From NCBI RefSeq assembly GCF_030151085.1, contig NZ_JASLER010000034.1, positions 54,235 through 118,234 on the forward strand: a DNA stretch of 64,000 bases, given 5' to 3'. Of the stretch, positions 1-10,456 are shown piece by piece. The notes under the pieces are model-generated. The model did no database searches, had not been told where the DNA came from, and saw nothing but the letters and a program-made list of their open reading frames with translations. The position numbers and the translations under genes were made by a program. Origin of the DNA: Bacteroides sp. (lineage in GTDB: Bacteria > Bacteroidota > Bacteroidia > Bacteroidales > Bacteroidaceae). The stretch's first letter is position 1; each line of letters opens with the position of its first letter.

Positions 1-1
1 T

Positions 2-964
2 TATCCCGGCTTATGGGTATTTATCGGAGCATCAATCATCGGATTCTGGTATTGGTGTACCGACCAGCATATCGTTCAACGTGTACTTGGCCAACGTAAA
101 GGTGAATCTAGTGAAGAGGTTATGAAACGTGCACGTAGAGGTACTATCGCTGCCGGTTACTTCAAAATATTACCGGTATTTATGTTCTTGATCCCCGGTA
201 TGGTAGCTGCTGCATTGGCATCACGTCCCGATAGCGGTTTCGTACTGGATAATCCCGATACAGCTTTCGGCTCTATGGTTAAGTTTGTATTGCCTGCCGG
301 TGTAAAAGGTATTGTAACCATCGGTTTTATATCAGCACTGGTTGCTTCATTGGCTGCTTTCTTTAACTCTTGTGCCACTTTGTTTACAGAAGACTTCTAC
401 AAACCAATGTTCAAGAACAAGAGCGAAGCAACATACGTAATGGTAGGTCGCGTTGCAACAATCGTAGTAGTTATATTGGGTATTGTATGGATCCCTATTA
501 TGCAGAGTCTTGGTAGCCTTTACGATTATTTGCAAGGTATCCAGTCGCTGCTAGCTCCAACAATGGTAGCAGTATTCGCATTGGGTATATTCTCTAAGAA
601 GATTACACCGAAAGCTGGTGAAACTGCTATGATAGTAGGTTTTATCATCGGTATGGTGCGTTTGTTGACCAATATCTTCACTAATACAGGCAAGGATATA
701 ATGTCTGGTTGGGGCTGGGAATGCACTGCTTGGTTCTGGCAAACCAACTGGTTGATTTTTGAAATCTGGTTATTGATATTCTTGATTGTGTTGATGATTG
801 TAGTATCATTCTTCACTCCGAAACCTACTGCCCAGCAGATAGAAAGTATCACTTTCACCGAAGATTACAAAACGCTTATCAAGAAAAGTTGGAATAAGTG
901 GGACGTAGTAGCTTCCTTAGGAGTTGTGTTGCTTTGTGCACTGTTCTATGTTTACTTCTGGTAA
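2..964 (+). CDS. Sodium:solute symporter (SSS family), C-terminal part; probable arabinose/sugar importer
   Basis: The reading frame is open from the left edge of the window, so the N-terminus is missing and 320 residues are visible. They hold about eight hydrophobic segments and a Y-W-C-T-D-Q stretch near the visible start that is typical of SGLT-like members of the SSS family (Na+-coupled sugar symporters, normally 13-14 membrane helices). The last helix ends directly at the stop. The gene is 37 bases upstream of araR and on the same strand as the arabinose genes, so L-arabinose is the likely substrate. That assignment comes from context; the family assignment comes from the sequence. An internal ATG at 122 is not a plausible start because homologous sequence continues upstream of it. 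Confidence 0.85.
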   Translation, partial: YPGLWVFIGASIIGFWYWCTDQHIVQRVLGQRKGESSEEVMKRARRGTIAAGYFKILPVFMFLIPGMVAAALASRPDSGFVLDNPDTAFGSMVKFVLPAGVKGIVTIGFISALVASLAAFFNSCATLFTEDFYKPMFKNKSEATYVMVGRVATIVVVILGIVWIPIMQSLGSLYDYLQGIQSLLAPTMVAVFALGIFSKKITPKAGETAMIVGFIIGMVRLLTNIFTNTGKDIMSGWGWECTAWFWQTNWLIFEIWLLIFLIVLMIVVSFFTPKPTAQQIESITFTEDYKTLIKKSWNKWDVVASLGVVLLCALFYVYFW

Positions 965-1001
965 TCTCTTTGGATATTATTAATAATAGATAAAATTTGA
1001 A

Positions 1002-1679
1002 ATGACAACTTATTACAGTATAAATCCTAAGTTCTACGTATCTGTAGACTGTATAATCTTCGGATTCAGTGAAGGAGAATTAAACCTGTTGCTGTTGAAG
1101 AGAAACTTTGAACCATCAAAAGGCGAATGGTCTCTGATGGGTGGATTTGTGCAACAAGATGAAAGTGTAGATGATGCAGCCAAACGTGTATTGGCTGAGC
1201 TCACTGGTCTTGAGAATGTTTATATGGAGCAGGTTAATTCATTCGGCGAAGTTAGTCGTGACCCGGGAGAACGGGTCATCTCCATCGCCTATTACGCTCT
1301 CATAAACATCAATGAGTACGACCGTGAAGCTGTACAACAGCATAATGCTTTCTGGGTCAATATCAATGAAATGCCCGACTTGATCTTCGACCATCCTCAG
1401 ATGGTACAAGCAGCGCGTGATTTGATGAAGCAAAAAGCCTCTACGAAGCCTATCGGTTTCAACTTGTTGCCCGAGCTGTTTACACTCTCGCAGTTACAAA
1501 GTCTCTACGAAGCCATTTATGGTGAAGACATCGACAAGCGGAACTTCCGCAAGCGTATAGCCGAAATGGATTATATAGAGAAGACTGATAAAATTGACAA
1601 GAAAGGTTCTAAACGAGGTGCCGCTTTGTATAAATTCAACGACAAGGTGTACCAGAAAGACCCTAAATTCAAATTATAA
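1002..1679 (+). CDS. araR: AraR-type Nudix-domain transcriptional regulator of arabinose utilisation
   Basis: This 225-residue protein has an N-terminal Nudix-like domain (about residues 5-140) and a C-terminal winged-helix region (about 145-225, rich in R/K, ending K-D-P-K-F-K-L). Bacteroidota use this architecture for an arabinose-responsive repressor instead of an AraC-type activator. The Nudix box region G-G-F-V-Q-Q-D-E...R-V-L-A-E-L-T-G-L keeps the glycines and one Glu, but the R-E-x-x-E-E signature has become R-V-L-A-E-L. That suggests ligand binding without hydrolysis. It lies inside the operon between the symporter and araD. Its operator is probably upstream of the operon, outside this window. 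Family call is firm; the ligand is inferred from the neighbours. Confidence 0.88.
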   Translation: MTTYYSINPKFYVSVDCIIFGFSEGELNLLLLKRNFEPSKGEWSLMGGFVQQDESVDDAAKRVLAELTGLENVYMEQVNSFGEVSRDPGERVISIAYYALININEYDREAVQQHNAFWVNINEMPDLIFDHPQMVQAARDLMKQKASTKPIGFNLLPELFTLSQLQSLYEAIYGEDIDKRNFRKRIAEMDYIEKTDKIDKKGSKRGAALYKFNDKVYQKDPKFKL

Positions 1680-1704
1680 GTCCAAGTAAATTGTAAATAA
1701 AATC

Positions 1705-2391
1705 ATGTTAAAAGAATTAAAAGAAAAGGTGTTTCGGGCTAATATTGAATTAGTGAAACATGGTCTGGTTATCTTCACTTGGGGCAATGTATCGGCTATC
1801 GACCGTAAAACAGGTTTGGTAGTCATCAAGCCCAGTGGAGTGAGCTACGATGATATGAAAGCAGAAGACATGGTAGTGGTCGATCTCGAAGGTAAAGTTG
1901 TAGAAGGACATCTTAAACCTTCTTCCGATACTCCGACTCATGTGGTGCTTTACAAGGCTTTTCCCGAAATTGGCGGCGTAGTACATACACATTCTACTTA
2001 CGCTACCGCATGGGCTCAAGCCGGATTGGACATTCCGAATATTGGAACAACTCATGCCGATTACTTCCACGATGCCATTCCCTGCACAGCAGATATGACC
2101 GAAGCCGAAGTAAAAGGTGAATATGAAAAAGAAACGGGTAATGTTATTGTGAAACGCTTTGAAGGGCTGAACCCAGTACATACACCCGGAGTATTAGTTA
2201 AAAACCATGGTCCATTTTCATGGGGTAAGGATGCTTTCGACGCTGTACACAATGCAGTTGTCATGGAACAGGTAGCCAAAATGGCAAGTATTGCCTTCAG
2301 TGCCAATCCAACTCTTACCATGAATCCGTTGCTGATTGAAAAGCATTTCAGCCGCAAGCATGGACCTAATGCTTATTATGGACAGAAATAA
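1705..2391 (+). CDS. araD: L-ribulose-5-phosphate 4-epimerase
   Basis: A class II aldolase/AraD family protein of 228 residues, close to the usual ~230. It converts L-ribulose 5-phosphate to D-xylulose 5-phosphate in the cytoplasm, the last dedicated step of L-arabinose breakdown. Visible family features are the phosphate-binding stretch T-W-G-N-V-S near residue 25, K-P-S-G-V near 42, and the zinc ligands in V-H-T-H-S-T-Y (His94 and His96). A third conserved His probably lies in the C-terminal half. It sits 25 bases after araR and 31 bases before araA, consistent with one operon. Confidence 0.94.
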   Translation: MLKELKEKVFRANIELVKHGLVIFTWGNVSAIDRKTGLVVIKPSGVSYDDMKAEDMVVVDLEGKVVEGHLKPSSDTPTHVVLYKAFPEIGGVVHTHSTYATAWAQAGLDIPNIGTTHADYFHDAIPCTADMTEAEVKGEYEKETGNVIVKRFEGLNPVHTPGVLVKNHGPFSWGKDAFDAVHNAVVMEQVAKMASIAFSANPTLTMNPLLIEKHFSRKHGPNAYYGQK

Positions 2392-2422
2392 ACAACAGTT
2401 ATAAACTAAAAAATAAAGTAAT

Positions 2423-3949
2423 ATGAACGCATTTGATCAATATGAAGTATGGTTCGTAACCGGAGCACAGCTCCTGTACGGAGGTGACGCAGTAATCGCA
2501 GTAGACGCACATTCTAATGAAATGGTAGCAGGACTGAACGAATCGGGAAAACTCCCCGTGAAAGTAGTCTACAAAGGCACTGCCAACTCTTCGAAAGAAG
2601 TAGAAACTCTGTTTAAAGCAGCCAACAATGATGAAAAATGTATTGGCGTTATCACTTGGATGCATACCTTCTCACCCGCCAAAATGTGGATTCACGGCTT
2701 GCAACAACTCAAGAAACCGTTGATGCACCTGCATACTCAGTTCAATAAAGAAATCCCTTGGGATACAATGGACATGGACTTCATGAACCTCAACCAATCA
2801 GCTCATGGCGACCGCGAATTCGGACATATCTGTACCCGCATGCGCATCCGTCGCAAAGTGGTAGTAGGCTATTGGAAGGAAGAAGATACATTGCATAAGA
2901 TTGCCGTTTGGATGCGTGTTTGTGCAGGTTGGGCCGATTCTCAGGATATGCTGATTGTCCGCTTCGGCGACCAAATGAACAACGTAGCCGTTACCGATGG
3001 CGACAAGGTAGAAGCCGAACAACGCATGGGTTACCACGTAGACTATTGCCCCGTAAGCGAACTGATGGACTATCAAAAGAAAATCAAGAGCACGGACGTA
3101 GATGCTTTGGTAGCCACTTATTTCAATGATTACGATCATGATGCAGCTTTGGAAGACAAATCTACCGAAGCTTATCAAAAGGTATGGAATGCTGCCAAGG
3201 CTGAACTTGCCTTGCGTGCCATCTTGAAAGACAAAGGTGCCAAAGGCTTCACCACCAACTTCGATGACTTGGGCGACCTGGAACATGAAGGTTTCGACCA
3301 AATCCCCGGTTTGGCATCACAACGTCTGATGGCAGAAGGTTACGGATTCGGTGCCGAAGGCGACTGGAAATCGGCAGCACTTTACCGTACGGTATGGGTG
3401 ATGAATCAAGGACTTCCTCGCGGCTGCTCATTCCTCGAAGATTATACACTGAACTTCGACGGTGCCAACAGCTCCATCCTACAGTCACACATGTTGGAAA
3501 TCTGCCCGATGATTGCAGCCAACAAGCCACGTCTGGAAGTACACTTCCTCGGCATAGGTATCCGCAAGAGCCAAACTGCCCGTTTAGTGTTCACTTCTAA
3601 AACAGGTACCGGATGCACAGCTACAGTAGTCGACATGGGTAACCGCTTCCGTCTGATTGTAAACGATGTGAAATGTATCGAGCCGAAACCGCTGCCTAAA
3701 TTACCGGTTGCTAGTGCTCTTTGGATTCCGATGCCTAATCTCGAAGTAGGTGCAGGCGCTTGGATTTTGGCTGGTGGTACTCACCACTCTTGCTTCTCTT
3801 ACGATCTTACAGCCGAATATTGGGAAGACTATGCTGAAATCTCCGGAATCGAAATGGTACATATCAATGAGAATACTACCATCAGCGATTTCAAGAAAGA
3901 GTTGCGCATGAATGAGGTTTACTACATGCTGAACAAAGCACTCTGCTAA
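2423..3949 (+). CDS. araA: L-arabinose isomerase
   Basis: At 508 residues this matches the usual ~500 of L-arabinose isomerase, which converts L-arabinose to L-ribulose using Mn2+ in the cytoplasm. The family-typical start (Y-E-V-W-F-V-T-G-A-Q-L-L-Y-G) and the W-M-H-T-F-S-P-A-K-M-W segment are present, as is an A-G-G-T-H-H-S-C-F-S-Y segment near residue 450 that matches the conserved C-terminal region. The gene lies between araD and araB. It is followed by a hairpin (3974-4012) that may cap or separate the upstream transcript from araB. Confidence 0.96.
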   Translation: MNAFDQYEVWFVTGAQLLYGGDAVIAVDAHSNEMVAGLNESGKLPVKVVYKGTANSSKEVETLFKAANNDEKCIGVITWMHTFSPAKMWIHGLQQLKKPLMHLHTQFNKEIPWDTMDMDFMNLNQSAHGDREFGHICTRMRIRRKVVVGYWKEEDTLHKIAVWMRVCAGWADSQDMLIVRFGDQMNNVAVTDGDKVEAEQRMGYHVDYCPVSELMDYQKKIKSTDVDALVATYFNDYDHDAALEDKSTEAYQKVWNAAKAELALRAILKDKGAKGFTTNFDDLGDLEHEGFDQIPGLASQRLMAEGYGFGAEGDWKSAALYRTVWVMNQGLPRGCSFLEDYTLNFDGANSSILQSHMLEICPMIAANKPRLEVHFLGIGIRKSQTARLVFTSKTGTGCTATVVDMGNRFRLIVNDVKCIEPKPLPKLPVASALWIPMPNLEVGAGAWILAGGTHHSCFSYDLTAEYWEDYAEISGIEMVHINENTTISDFKKELRMNEVYYMLNKALC

Positions 3950-3973
3950 GATTTAATTAGCAAATAATCAAAG

Positions 3974-4012
3974 TTAAAAGTGCTCAGACCATATAGTTTG
4001 CAGCACTTTTAA
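3974..4012 (+). terminator. Intercistronic hairpin between araA and araB
   Basis: A perfect 11-bp stem, TTAAAAGTGCT (3974-3984) with AGCACTTTTAA (4002-4012), encloses a 17-base loop. The trailing sequence is A/T-rich but has no long T run, so it may be a partial terminator or a transcript-stabilising hairpin within the arabinose operon. Only the structure is visible; the function is inferred. Confidence 0.5.
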
Positions 4013-4059
4013 TTTCATAATAATACAATTTTGTTGTACCTTAAATTATTGGTTTAAAG

Positions 4060-5658
4060 ATGAAATTAGATGCAAAATCAACCATTGAAACAGGCAAAGC
4101 CATACTTGGAATAGAGTTCGGCTCAACACGCATAAAAGCCGTTTTAATTGACCAGGAGAACAAACCCATTGCCCAAGGAAGTCACACATGGGAAAATCAA
4201 TTTGTTGACGGACTATGGACATACAGTGTAGAAGCTATTTGGAGCGGATTACAAGACTGTTATGCCGATCTCCGCTCAAACGTACAAAGTCAATATGGCA
4301 CAGAGATAGAAACTCTGGCAGCAATTGGTGTCAGCGCCATGATGCATGGTTACATGGCATTCAATGAGAAGCAAGAAATTCTCGTGCCTTTCCGCACTTG
4401 GAGAAATACAAATACAGGTCAGGCAGCAGCAGCATTGTCAGAACTGTTTGTATACAATATCCCATTAAGATGGAGCATCTCCCACTTGTATCAGGCTATA
4501 CTGAATAACGAAGGACACGTTAAAGACATTAATTTCCTGACAACTCTTGCCGGTTATATCCATTGGCAGATATCAGGCGAAAAGGTACTGGGTATAGGCG
4601 ATGCCTCCGGTATGATCCCTATAGATCCGTCTACCAAGAACTATTCCGCTGAAATGATAACCAAGTTCGACAACTTGATTGCTCCTAAAGGATATGACTG
4701 GAAACTTTCAGACATTCTGCCCAAAGTATTGTCAGCCGGAGAAAATGCAGGCTTCCTCACAGCAGAAGGTGCTAAGAAGCTCGACGTATCAGGTCATCTG
4801 AAAGCAGGGGTACCTGTTTGTCCACCCGAAGGAGATGCCGGTACAGGTATGGTTGCGACCAACGCCGTAAAGCAACGCACCGGAAATGTATCAGCCGGTA
4901 CCTCCTCCTTCTCAATGATTGTATTGGAGAAAGATTTGTCAAAACCTTACGAAATGATTGACATGGTCACCACTCCTGACGGAAGCCTCGTAGCCATGGT
5001 ACATTGCAACAACTGCACCTCCGATCTCAACGCATGGGTCAACCTGTTCAAAGAATACCAGGAGCTCATGGGTATCCCGGTGGATATGGATGAAATATAT
5101 GGAAAACTCTACAACCATGCACTGAAAGGTGATACCGATTGTGGAGGTCTTATTTCGTACAATTACATTTCAGGTGAACCGATAACAGGACTTGCAGATG
5201 GAAGACCCTTGTTTGTACGCTCAGCAAATGACAAATTTAATCTCGCCAACTTCATGCGGGCTCACTTACATGCCTCAGTCGGAGCTCTCAAAATAGGCAA
5301 TGACATTCTTTTCAACGAAGAGAAAATAAAAGTTGATAGAATCACGGGACATGGAGGATTGTTCAAAACTAAAGGTGTAGGTCAAAGAATACTTGCAGCA
5401 GCCATCAACTCACCTATTTCAGTTATGGAAACAGCTGGTGAAGGCGGAGCTTGGGGTATTGCCCTACTTGGTTCTTACCTCGTGAACAATGAAAAGAAAC
5501 AATCGCTTGCCGACTTCTTGGATGAGAAAGTATTTGTAGGTGATGCCGGCGTTGAAATATCACCAACAGCCGAAGATATAGCCGGATTTAACGTATATAT
5601 CGAAAGTTATAAGACTGGATTGCCTATTGAAGAAACTGCTGTAAAATATAAAAAGTAA
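4060..5658 (+). CDS. araB: Ribulokinase, FGGY family carbohydrate kinase
   Basis: This 532-residue FGGY-family kinase begins with the ATP-binding fold motif G-I-E-F-G-S-T-R-I-K-A-V. It has a second conserved G-x-V-S-A-G-T-S-S-F segment mid-protein and a C-terminal G-H-G-G-L-F-K-T-K segment. It phosphorylates L-ribulose to L-ribulose 5-phosphate. Its substrate is assigned from its place between araA and the arabinofuranosidase gene; the family alone would allow another pentulose. It begins 110 bases after araA, beyond a hairpin, and is 6 bases from the next gene, so it is co-transcribed with it. Confidence 0.92.
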   Translation: MKLDAKSTIETGKAILGIEFGSTRIKAVLIDQENKPIAQGSHTWENQFVDGLWTYSVEAIWSGLQDCYADLRSNVQSQYGTEIETLAAIGVSAMMHGYMAFNEKQEILVPFRTWRNTNTGQAAAALSELFVYNIPLRWSISHLYQAILNNEGHVKDINFLTTLAGYIHWQISGEKVLGIGDASGMIPIDPSTKNYSAEMITKFDNLIAPKGYDWKLSDILPKVLSAGENAGFLTAEGAKKLDVSGHLKAGVPVCPPEGDAGTGMVATNAVKQRTGNVSAGTSSFSMIVLEKDLSKPYEMIDMVTTPDGSLVAMVHCNNCTSDLNAWVNLFKEYQELMGIPVDMDEIYGKLYNHALKGDTDCGGLISYNYISGEPITGLADGRPLFVRSANDKFNLANFMRAHLHASVGALKIGNDILFNEEKIKVDRITGHGGLFKTKGVGQRILAAAINSPISVMETAGEGGAWGIALLGSYLVNNEKKQSLADFLDEKVFVGDAGVEISPTAEDIAGFNVYIESYKTGLPIEETAVKYKK

Positions 5659-5664
5659 TTCATA

Positions 5665-7209
<1,545 letters not shown>

Positions 7210-7213
7210 AGCA

Positions 7214-7241
7214 GCTAAAAAAATACTTTATGTATTTTAGC
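7214..7241 (+). terminator. Weak hairpin after the arabinose operon
   Basis: GCTAAAAAAATAC (7214-7226) can pair with GTATTTTAGC (7232-7241) if three A residues bulge out. No clear T tract follows. It lies 5 bases after the GH51 stop, where a terminator is expected, but the structure is imperfect. Confidence 0.3.
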
Positions 7242-7285
7242 AAGTAGTGGATGATAAAGGGTAGAAAAAAGACACACTTTCTATG

Positions 7286-7315
7286 TTGTGTTTTACGTTT
7301 AAAGAGTTATCTTTG
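7286..7315 (+). promoter_or_regulatory. Bacteroidota-type promoter for transketolase
   Basis: A perfect -7 box TATCTTTG at 7308-7315 has a TTG (7286-7288) 19 bases upstream that can act as the -33 element. Transcription would start near 7320 and give a ~65-base leader before the transketolase ATG at 7388. This makes tkt-rpiB a separate unit from the arabinose operon. Confidence 0.7.
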
Positions 7316-7387
7316 TCCCTGATAAAGTTGACAAGTAGCAACTCAATCCGCAAATTTGTAATCAAATATATATAAAAATAGAAAGTT

Positions 7388-9397
7388 ATGAACGATAACA
7401 AACTTATGAACCGTGCAGCAGATAACATCCGTATACTTGCTGCATCTATGGTTGAAAAGGCAAATTCCGGACACCCCGGTGGTGCCATGGGTGGTGCAGA
7501 CTTTATAAACGTACTCTTCTCAGAGTTCTTGGTTTATGATCCTGAGAATCCTACATGGGAAGGTCGTGACCGTTTCTTCCTTGACCCGGGGCACATGTCA
7601 CCGATGCTATATTCTACATTAGCCTTGACCGGCAAGTTCTCTTTAGACGAACTGAAAGAGTTCCGTCAATGGGGTAGTCCTACTCCGGGACATCCTGAAC
7701 GTGACTTAACTCGTGGTATTGAAAACACTTCCGGTCCGTTGGGACAAGGACATACATTTGCCGTAGGTGCTGCCATCGCTGCCAAGTTTATGAAAGCCCG
7801 TTTCGAAGAAGTAATGCCTCAGACTATCTACGCTTACATCTCTGATGGCGGTATTCAGGAAGAAATTTCTCAAGGTTCAGGACGTATTGCAGGTGCACTG
7901 GGATTGGATAACCTGATCATGTTCTATGATTCTAACGACATCCAGCTCTCTACTGAAACCAAAGATGTAACCATCGAAGATACTGCCAAGAAATATGAAG
8001 CTTGGGGATGGAAAGTAATCAAGATCAACGGTAATGATCCTGACGCCATCCGTGCTGCATTAAATGAAGCTAAAGCTGAAAATGAATGTCCGACGCTGAT
8101 TATCGGTCAGACCGTAATGGGTAAAGGTGCACGTAAAGCAGACGGCAGCAGCTATGAAGCCAACTGTGCTACTCACGGTGCTCCTCTTGGTGGCGACGCT
8201 TATGTAAATACAATCAAGAATCTTGGTGGTGACCCAACGAATCCTTTCGTTATCTTCCCTGAAGTTGTCGAACTTTATACAAAGCGTGCTGCTGAATTAA
8301 AGAAAATCGTAGCTGAGAAATATGAAATTAAAGAAGCTTGGGCAAAAGCTAACCCTGAGAAAGCAGCTAAACTTGAATTCTTCTTCTCTGGCAAAGCTCC
8401 TAAAGTAAACTGGACAGCTATCGAACAAAAAGCAGGTGCTGCTACCCGTAATGCTTCGGCTACCGTATTGGGTGCTCTCGCTACTCAAGTTGAAAATATG
8501 ATTGTAGCTTCTGCCGACTTGTCCAACTCTGACAAAACAGACGGTTTCTTAAAGAAAACCCATGCTTTCAAGAAAGGTGACTTCAGTGGTGCCTTCTTCC
8601 AGGCTGGCGTTGCCGAGCTGACCATGGCTTGCTGCTGCATTGGTATGGCTTTGCATGGTGGTGTTATCACCGCTTGCGGTACATTCTTTGTATTCTCCGA
8701 CTATATGAAACCTGCCGTACGCATGGCAGCATTGATGGAAGTACCTGTAAAGTTCATCTGGACACACGATGCTTTCCGTGTAGGCGAAGACGGACCTACT
8801 CATGAACCGGTAGAACAAGAAGCTCAAATCCGTCTGATGGAAAAGCTGAAGAACCACAAGGGACATAACTCTACATTGGTACTTCGTCCCGCAGATGCTG
8901 AAGAAACTACCATCGCATGGAAGCTTGCAATGGAAAATACTTCCACTCCTACAGCTTTGATATTTTCTCGTCAAGACATCGCTATGTTGCCCGCAGGAAC
9001 AGATTATACACAAGCTGCCAAAGGTGCTTATATCGTAGCCGGATCAGATGAAAATCCGGACGTGATTCTGGTTGCTTCAGGCTCTGAAGTTGCTACTTTG
9101 GTTGCAGGAAGCGAACTGTTGCGCAAAGACGGCGTGAAGGTACGTATCGTATCTGCTCCATCCGAAGGTTTGTTCCGCAGCCAGGCTCCGGGTTATCAAG
9201 AATCTATTATCCCTGCCGATGCCAAGGTATTCGGTTTAACTGCCGGTCTGCCTGTAACTTTGCAAGGTTTGGTAGGTGCTCGCGGTAAAGTATGGGGATT
9301 GGAATCATTTGGTTTCTCCGCTCCTTACAAAGTATTGGATCAGAAGCTGGGCTTTACTGCAGATAATGTATACAAGCAGGTAAAAGCAATGCTTTAA
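7388..9397 (+). CDS. tkt: Transketolase
   Basis: A full-length transketolase of 669 residues (family ~660-680). It is thiamine diphosphate dependent and moves two-carbon units between pentose, tetrose and hexose phosphates. The TPP/Mg2+-binding motif appears as I-S-D-G-G-I-Q-E-E followed by F-Y-D-S-N-D-I-Q-L. The early substrate-binding segment A-N-S-G-H-P-G-G-A-M-G and the central G-E-D-G-P-T-H-E-P-V-E segment are both present. Directly downstream of the arabinose genes, it handles the xylulose 5-phosphate they make. Confidence 0.96.
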   Translation: MNDNKLMNRAADNIRILAASMVEKANSGHPGGAMGGADFINVLFSEFLVYDPENPTWEGRDRFFLDPGHMSPMLYSTLALTGKFSLDELKEFRQWGSPTPGHPERDLTRGIENTSGPLGQGHTFAVGAAIAAKFMKARFEEVMPQTIYAYISDGGIQEEISQGSGRIAGALGLDNLIMFYDSNDIQLSTETKDVTIEDTAKKYEAWGWKVIKINGNDPDAIRAALNEAKAENECPTLIIGQTVMGKGARKADGSSYEANCATHGAPLGGDAYVNTIKNLGGDPTNPFVIFPEVVELYTKRAAELKKIVAEKYEIKEAWAKANPEKAAKLEFFFSGKAPKVNWTAIEQKAGAATRNASATVLGALATQVENMIVASADLSNSDKTDGFLKKTHAFKKGDFSGAFFQAGVAELTMACCCIGMALHGGVITACGTFFVFSDYMKPAVRMAALMEVPVKFIWTHDAFRVGEDGPTHEPVEQEAQIRLMEKLKNHKGHNSTLVLRPADAEETTIAWKLAMENTSTPTALIFSRQDIAMLPAGTDYTQAAKGAYIVAGSDENPDVILVASGSEVATLVAGSELLRKDGVKVRIVSAPSEGLFRSQAPGYQESIIPADAKVFGLTAGLPVTLQGLVGARGKVWGLESFGFSAPYKVLDQKLGFTADNVYKQVKAML

Positions 9398-9413
9398 AAT
9401 ATTAGAAGAAAGA

Positions 9414-9448
9414 AATGGAGTTACTTTAAAACCAAAAGTAACTCCATT
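9414..9448 (+). terminator. 14-bp perfect stem between tkt and rpiB
   Basis: AATGGAGTTACTTT (9414-9427) pairs perfectly with AAAGTAACTCCATT (9435-9448) around a 7-base loop. No T tract follows, so it may be a partial terminator or mRNA-stabilising element that sets the tkt to rpiB ratio rather than a full stop. Confidence 0.55.
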
Positions 9449-9485
9449 CGTTATATAATAAGTCAATATTAAAATCGTAGTTAGA

Positions 9486-9929
9486 ATGAAAACTATTGGA
9501 ATCTGCTCCGACCACGCAGGATTTGAATTAAAAGAATACGTGCGCGGTTGGTTGGAGGTCAAAGGTTGGCCTTATAAAGACTTTGGTACTTACTCTACCG
9601 AAAGTTGCGATTATGCTGACTTCGCTCACCCGTTGGCACTTGCTGTTGAAGCCGGTGAATGCTATCCGGGCATCGCCATCTGCGGAAGTGGTGAAGGTAT
9701 CAGTATGACGTTGAACAAGCACCAAGGTATTCGTGCTGCATTATGCTGGACCGCGGAGATAGCTCATTTGGCCCGTCAGCACAATGACGCCAATGTACTT
9801 GTTATGCCAGGACGCTTCATCAGTACCGAAGAAGCCGACATGGTTATGACGGAATTCTTCAATACACAATTTGAAGGCGGACGCCATCAAAGAAGAATTG
9901 ATAAGATACCGGTACAGAACAACGGATAA
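9486..9929 (+). CDS. rpiB: Ribose-5-phosphate isomerase B
   Basis: This 147-residue RpiB/LacAB-family protein interconverts ribose 5-phosphate and ribulose 5-phosphate. It has the N-terminal S-D-H-A-G-F-E-L-K motif and the conserved I-C-G-S-G-E-G-I-S-M segment, where the catalytic Cys lies. The N-D-A-N-V-L-V-M-P-G-R segment is also present. It is 88 bases after transketolase, and the pair completes the entry of pentoses into the non-oxidative pentose phosphate pathway. Confidence 0.94.
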   Translation: MKTIGICSDHAGFELKEYVRGWLEVKGWPYKDFGTYSTESCDYADFAHPLALAVEAGECYPGIAICGSGEGISMTLNKHQGIRAALCWTAEIAHLARQHNDANVLVMPGRFISTEEADMVMTEFFNTQFEGGRHQRRIDKIPVQNNG

Positions 9930-10020
9930 ATGATATAAAAGCTATAAAAGACGTTACGTTCAGAAATAGCTATATAAACAATAAGCTTGTATAGCAGAGC
10001 AAGCAAATTTATTACAATAT

Positions 10021-10075
10021 AAGCCCAAAGCCTTGACATTCTGATAGAATTTCAAGAAACTTTGGGCTTCTTTAT
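10021..10075 (+). terminator. Rho-independent terminator after rpiB
   Basis: AAGCCCAAAG (10021-10030) pairs with CTTTGGGCTT (10060-10069). The interior also folds (CTTGA/TCAAG and ATTCT/AGAAT), giving a long nearly continuous hairpin followed by CTTTATTTCC. It lies about 90 bases after the rpiB stop. Confidence 0.75.
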
Positions 10076-10106
10076 TTCCTCCTTTTTCTTATTTTTCACA
10101 GAGAAG

Positions 10107-10139
10107 TTGCTGATTGTCTTCAAATAAAAGCTATCTTTG
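10107..10139 (+). promoter_or_regulatory. Promoter of the 2-oxoacid:ferredoxin oxidoreductase operon
   Basis: Perfect -7 box TATCTTTG at 10132-10139, with a TTG at 10107-10109 at roughly -33 distance. A start near 10145 leaves a ~24-base leader before the TPR protein. Confidence 0.65.
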
Positions 10140-10168
10140 CGATTCAATAATCCGGAACTCAGAATGAA

Positions 10169-10444
10169 ATGGAGCAACTGAATACCATAAAAGAGCTAAT
10201 CAATCAGGGAAACGTAGAGCAAGCAATTCAACTGCTCGACGAAGTACTACAAACTGATTTTCCTGGTAAAGATGAAGCTTATTATCTGCGGGGAAATGCC
10301 TATCGTAAACAAGGCAACTGGCAACAAGCATTGAATAATTATCAATACGCCATCGACCTCAACCCAGAAGGTCCTGCTCTACATGCCCACCAAATGGCTA
10401 TGGACATTCTGAATTTCTACAATAAGGATATGTTCAATCAATAA
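10169..10444 (+). CDS. Small TPR protein at the head of the ferredoxin oxidoreductase operon
   Basis: A 91-residue soluble protein that is almost entirely tetratricopeptide repeats. One complete TPR is seen at about residues 36-70 (D-E-A-Y-Y-L-R-G-N-A-Y-R-K-Q-G-N-W), with a preceding helix pair. There is no signal peptide. It is 12 bases upstream of the ferredoxin-like subunit and under the same promoter. TPRs bind protein partners, so a role in assembling or docking the oxidoreductase is possible, but that is inference from position. The ATG at 10169 is chosen because an ATG at 10164 is out of frame. Confidence 0.8.
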   Translation: MEQLNTIKELINQGNVEQAIQLLDEVLQTDFPGKDEAYYLRGNAYRKQGNWQQALNNYQYAIDLNPEGPALHAHQMAMDILNFYNKDMFNQ

Positions 10445-10456
10445 ATAACGTAAATT

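Noticed and set aside
2798..3301. 167-residue minus-strand frame inside araA
   Set aside because: It is fully antisense to a well-conserved enzyme gene and has no recognisable domain.
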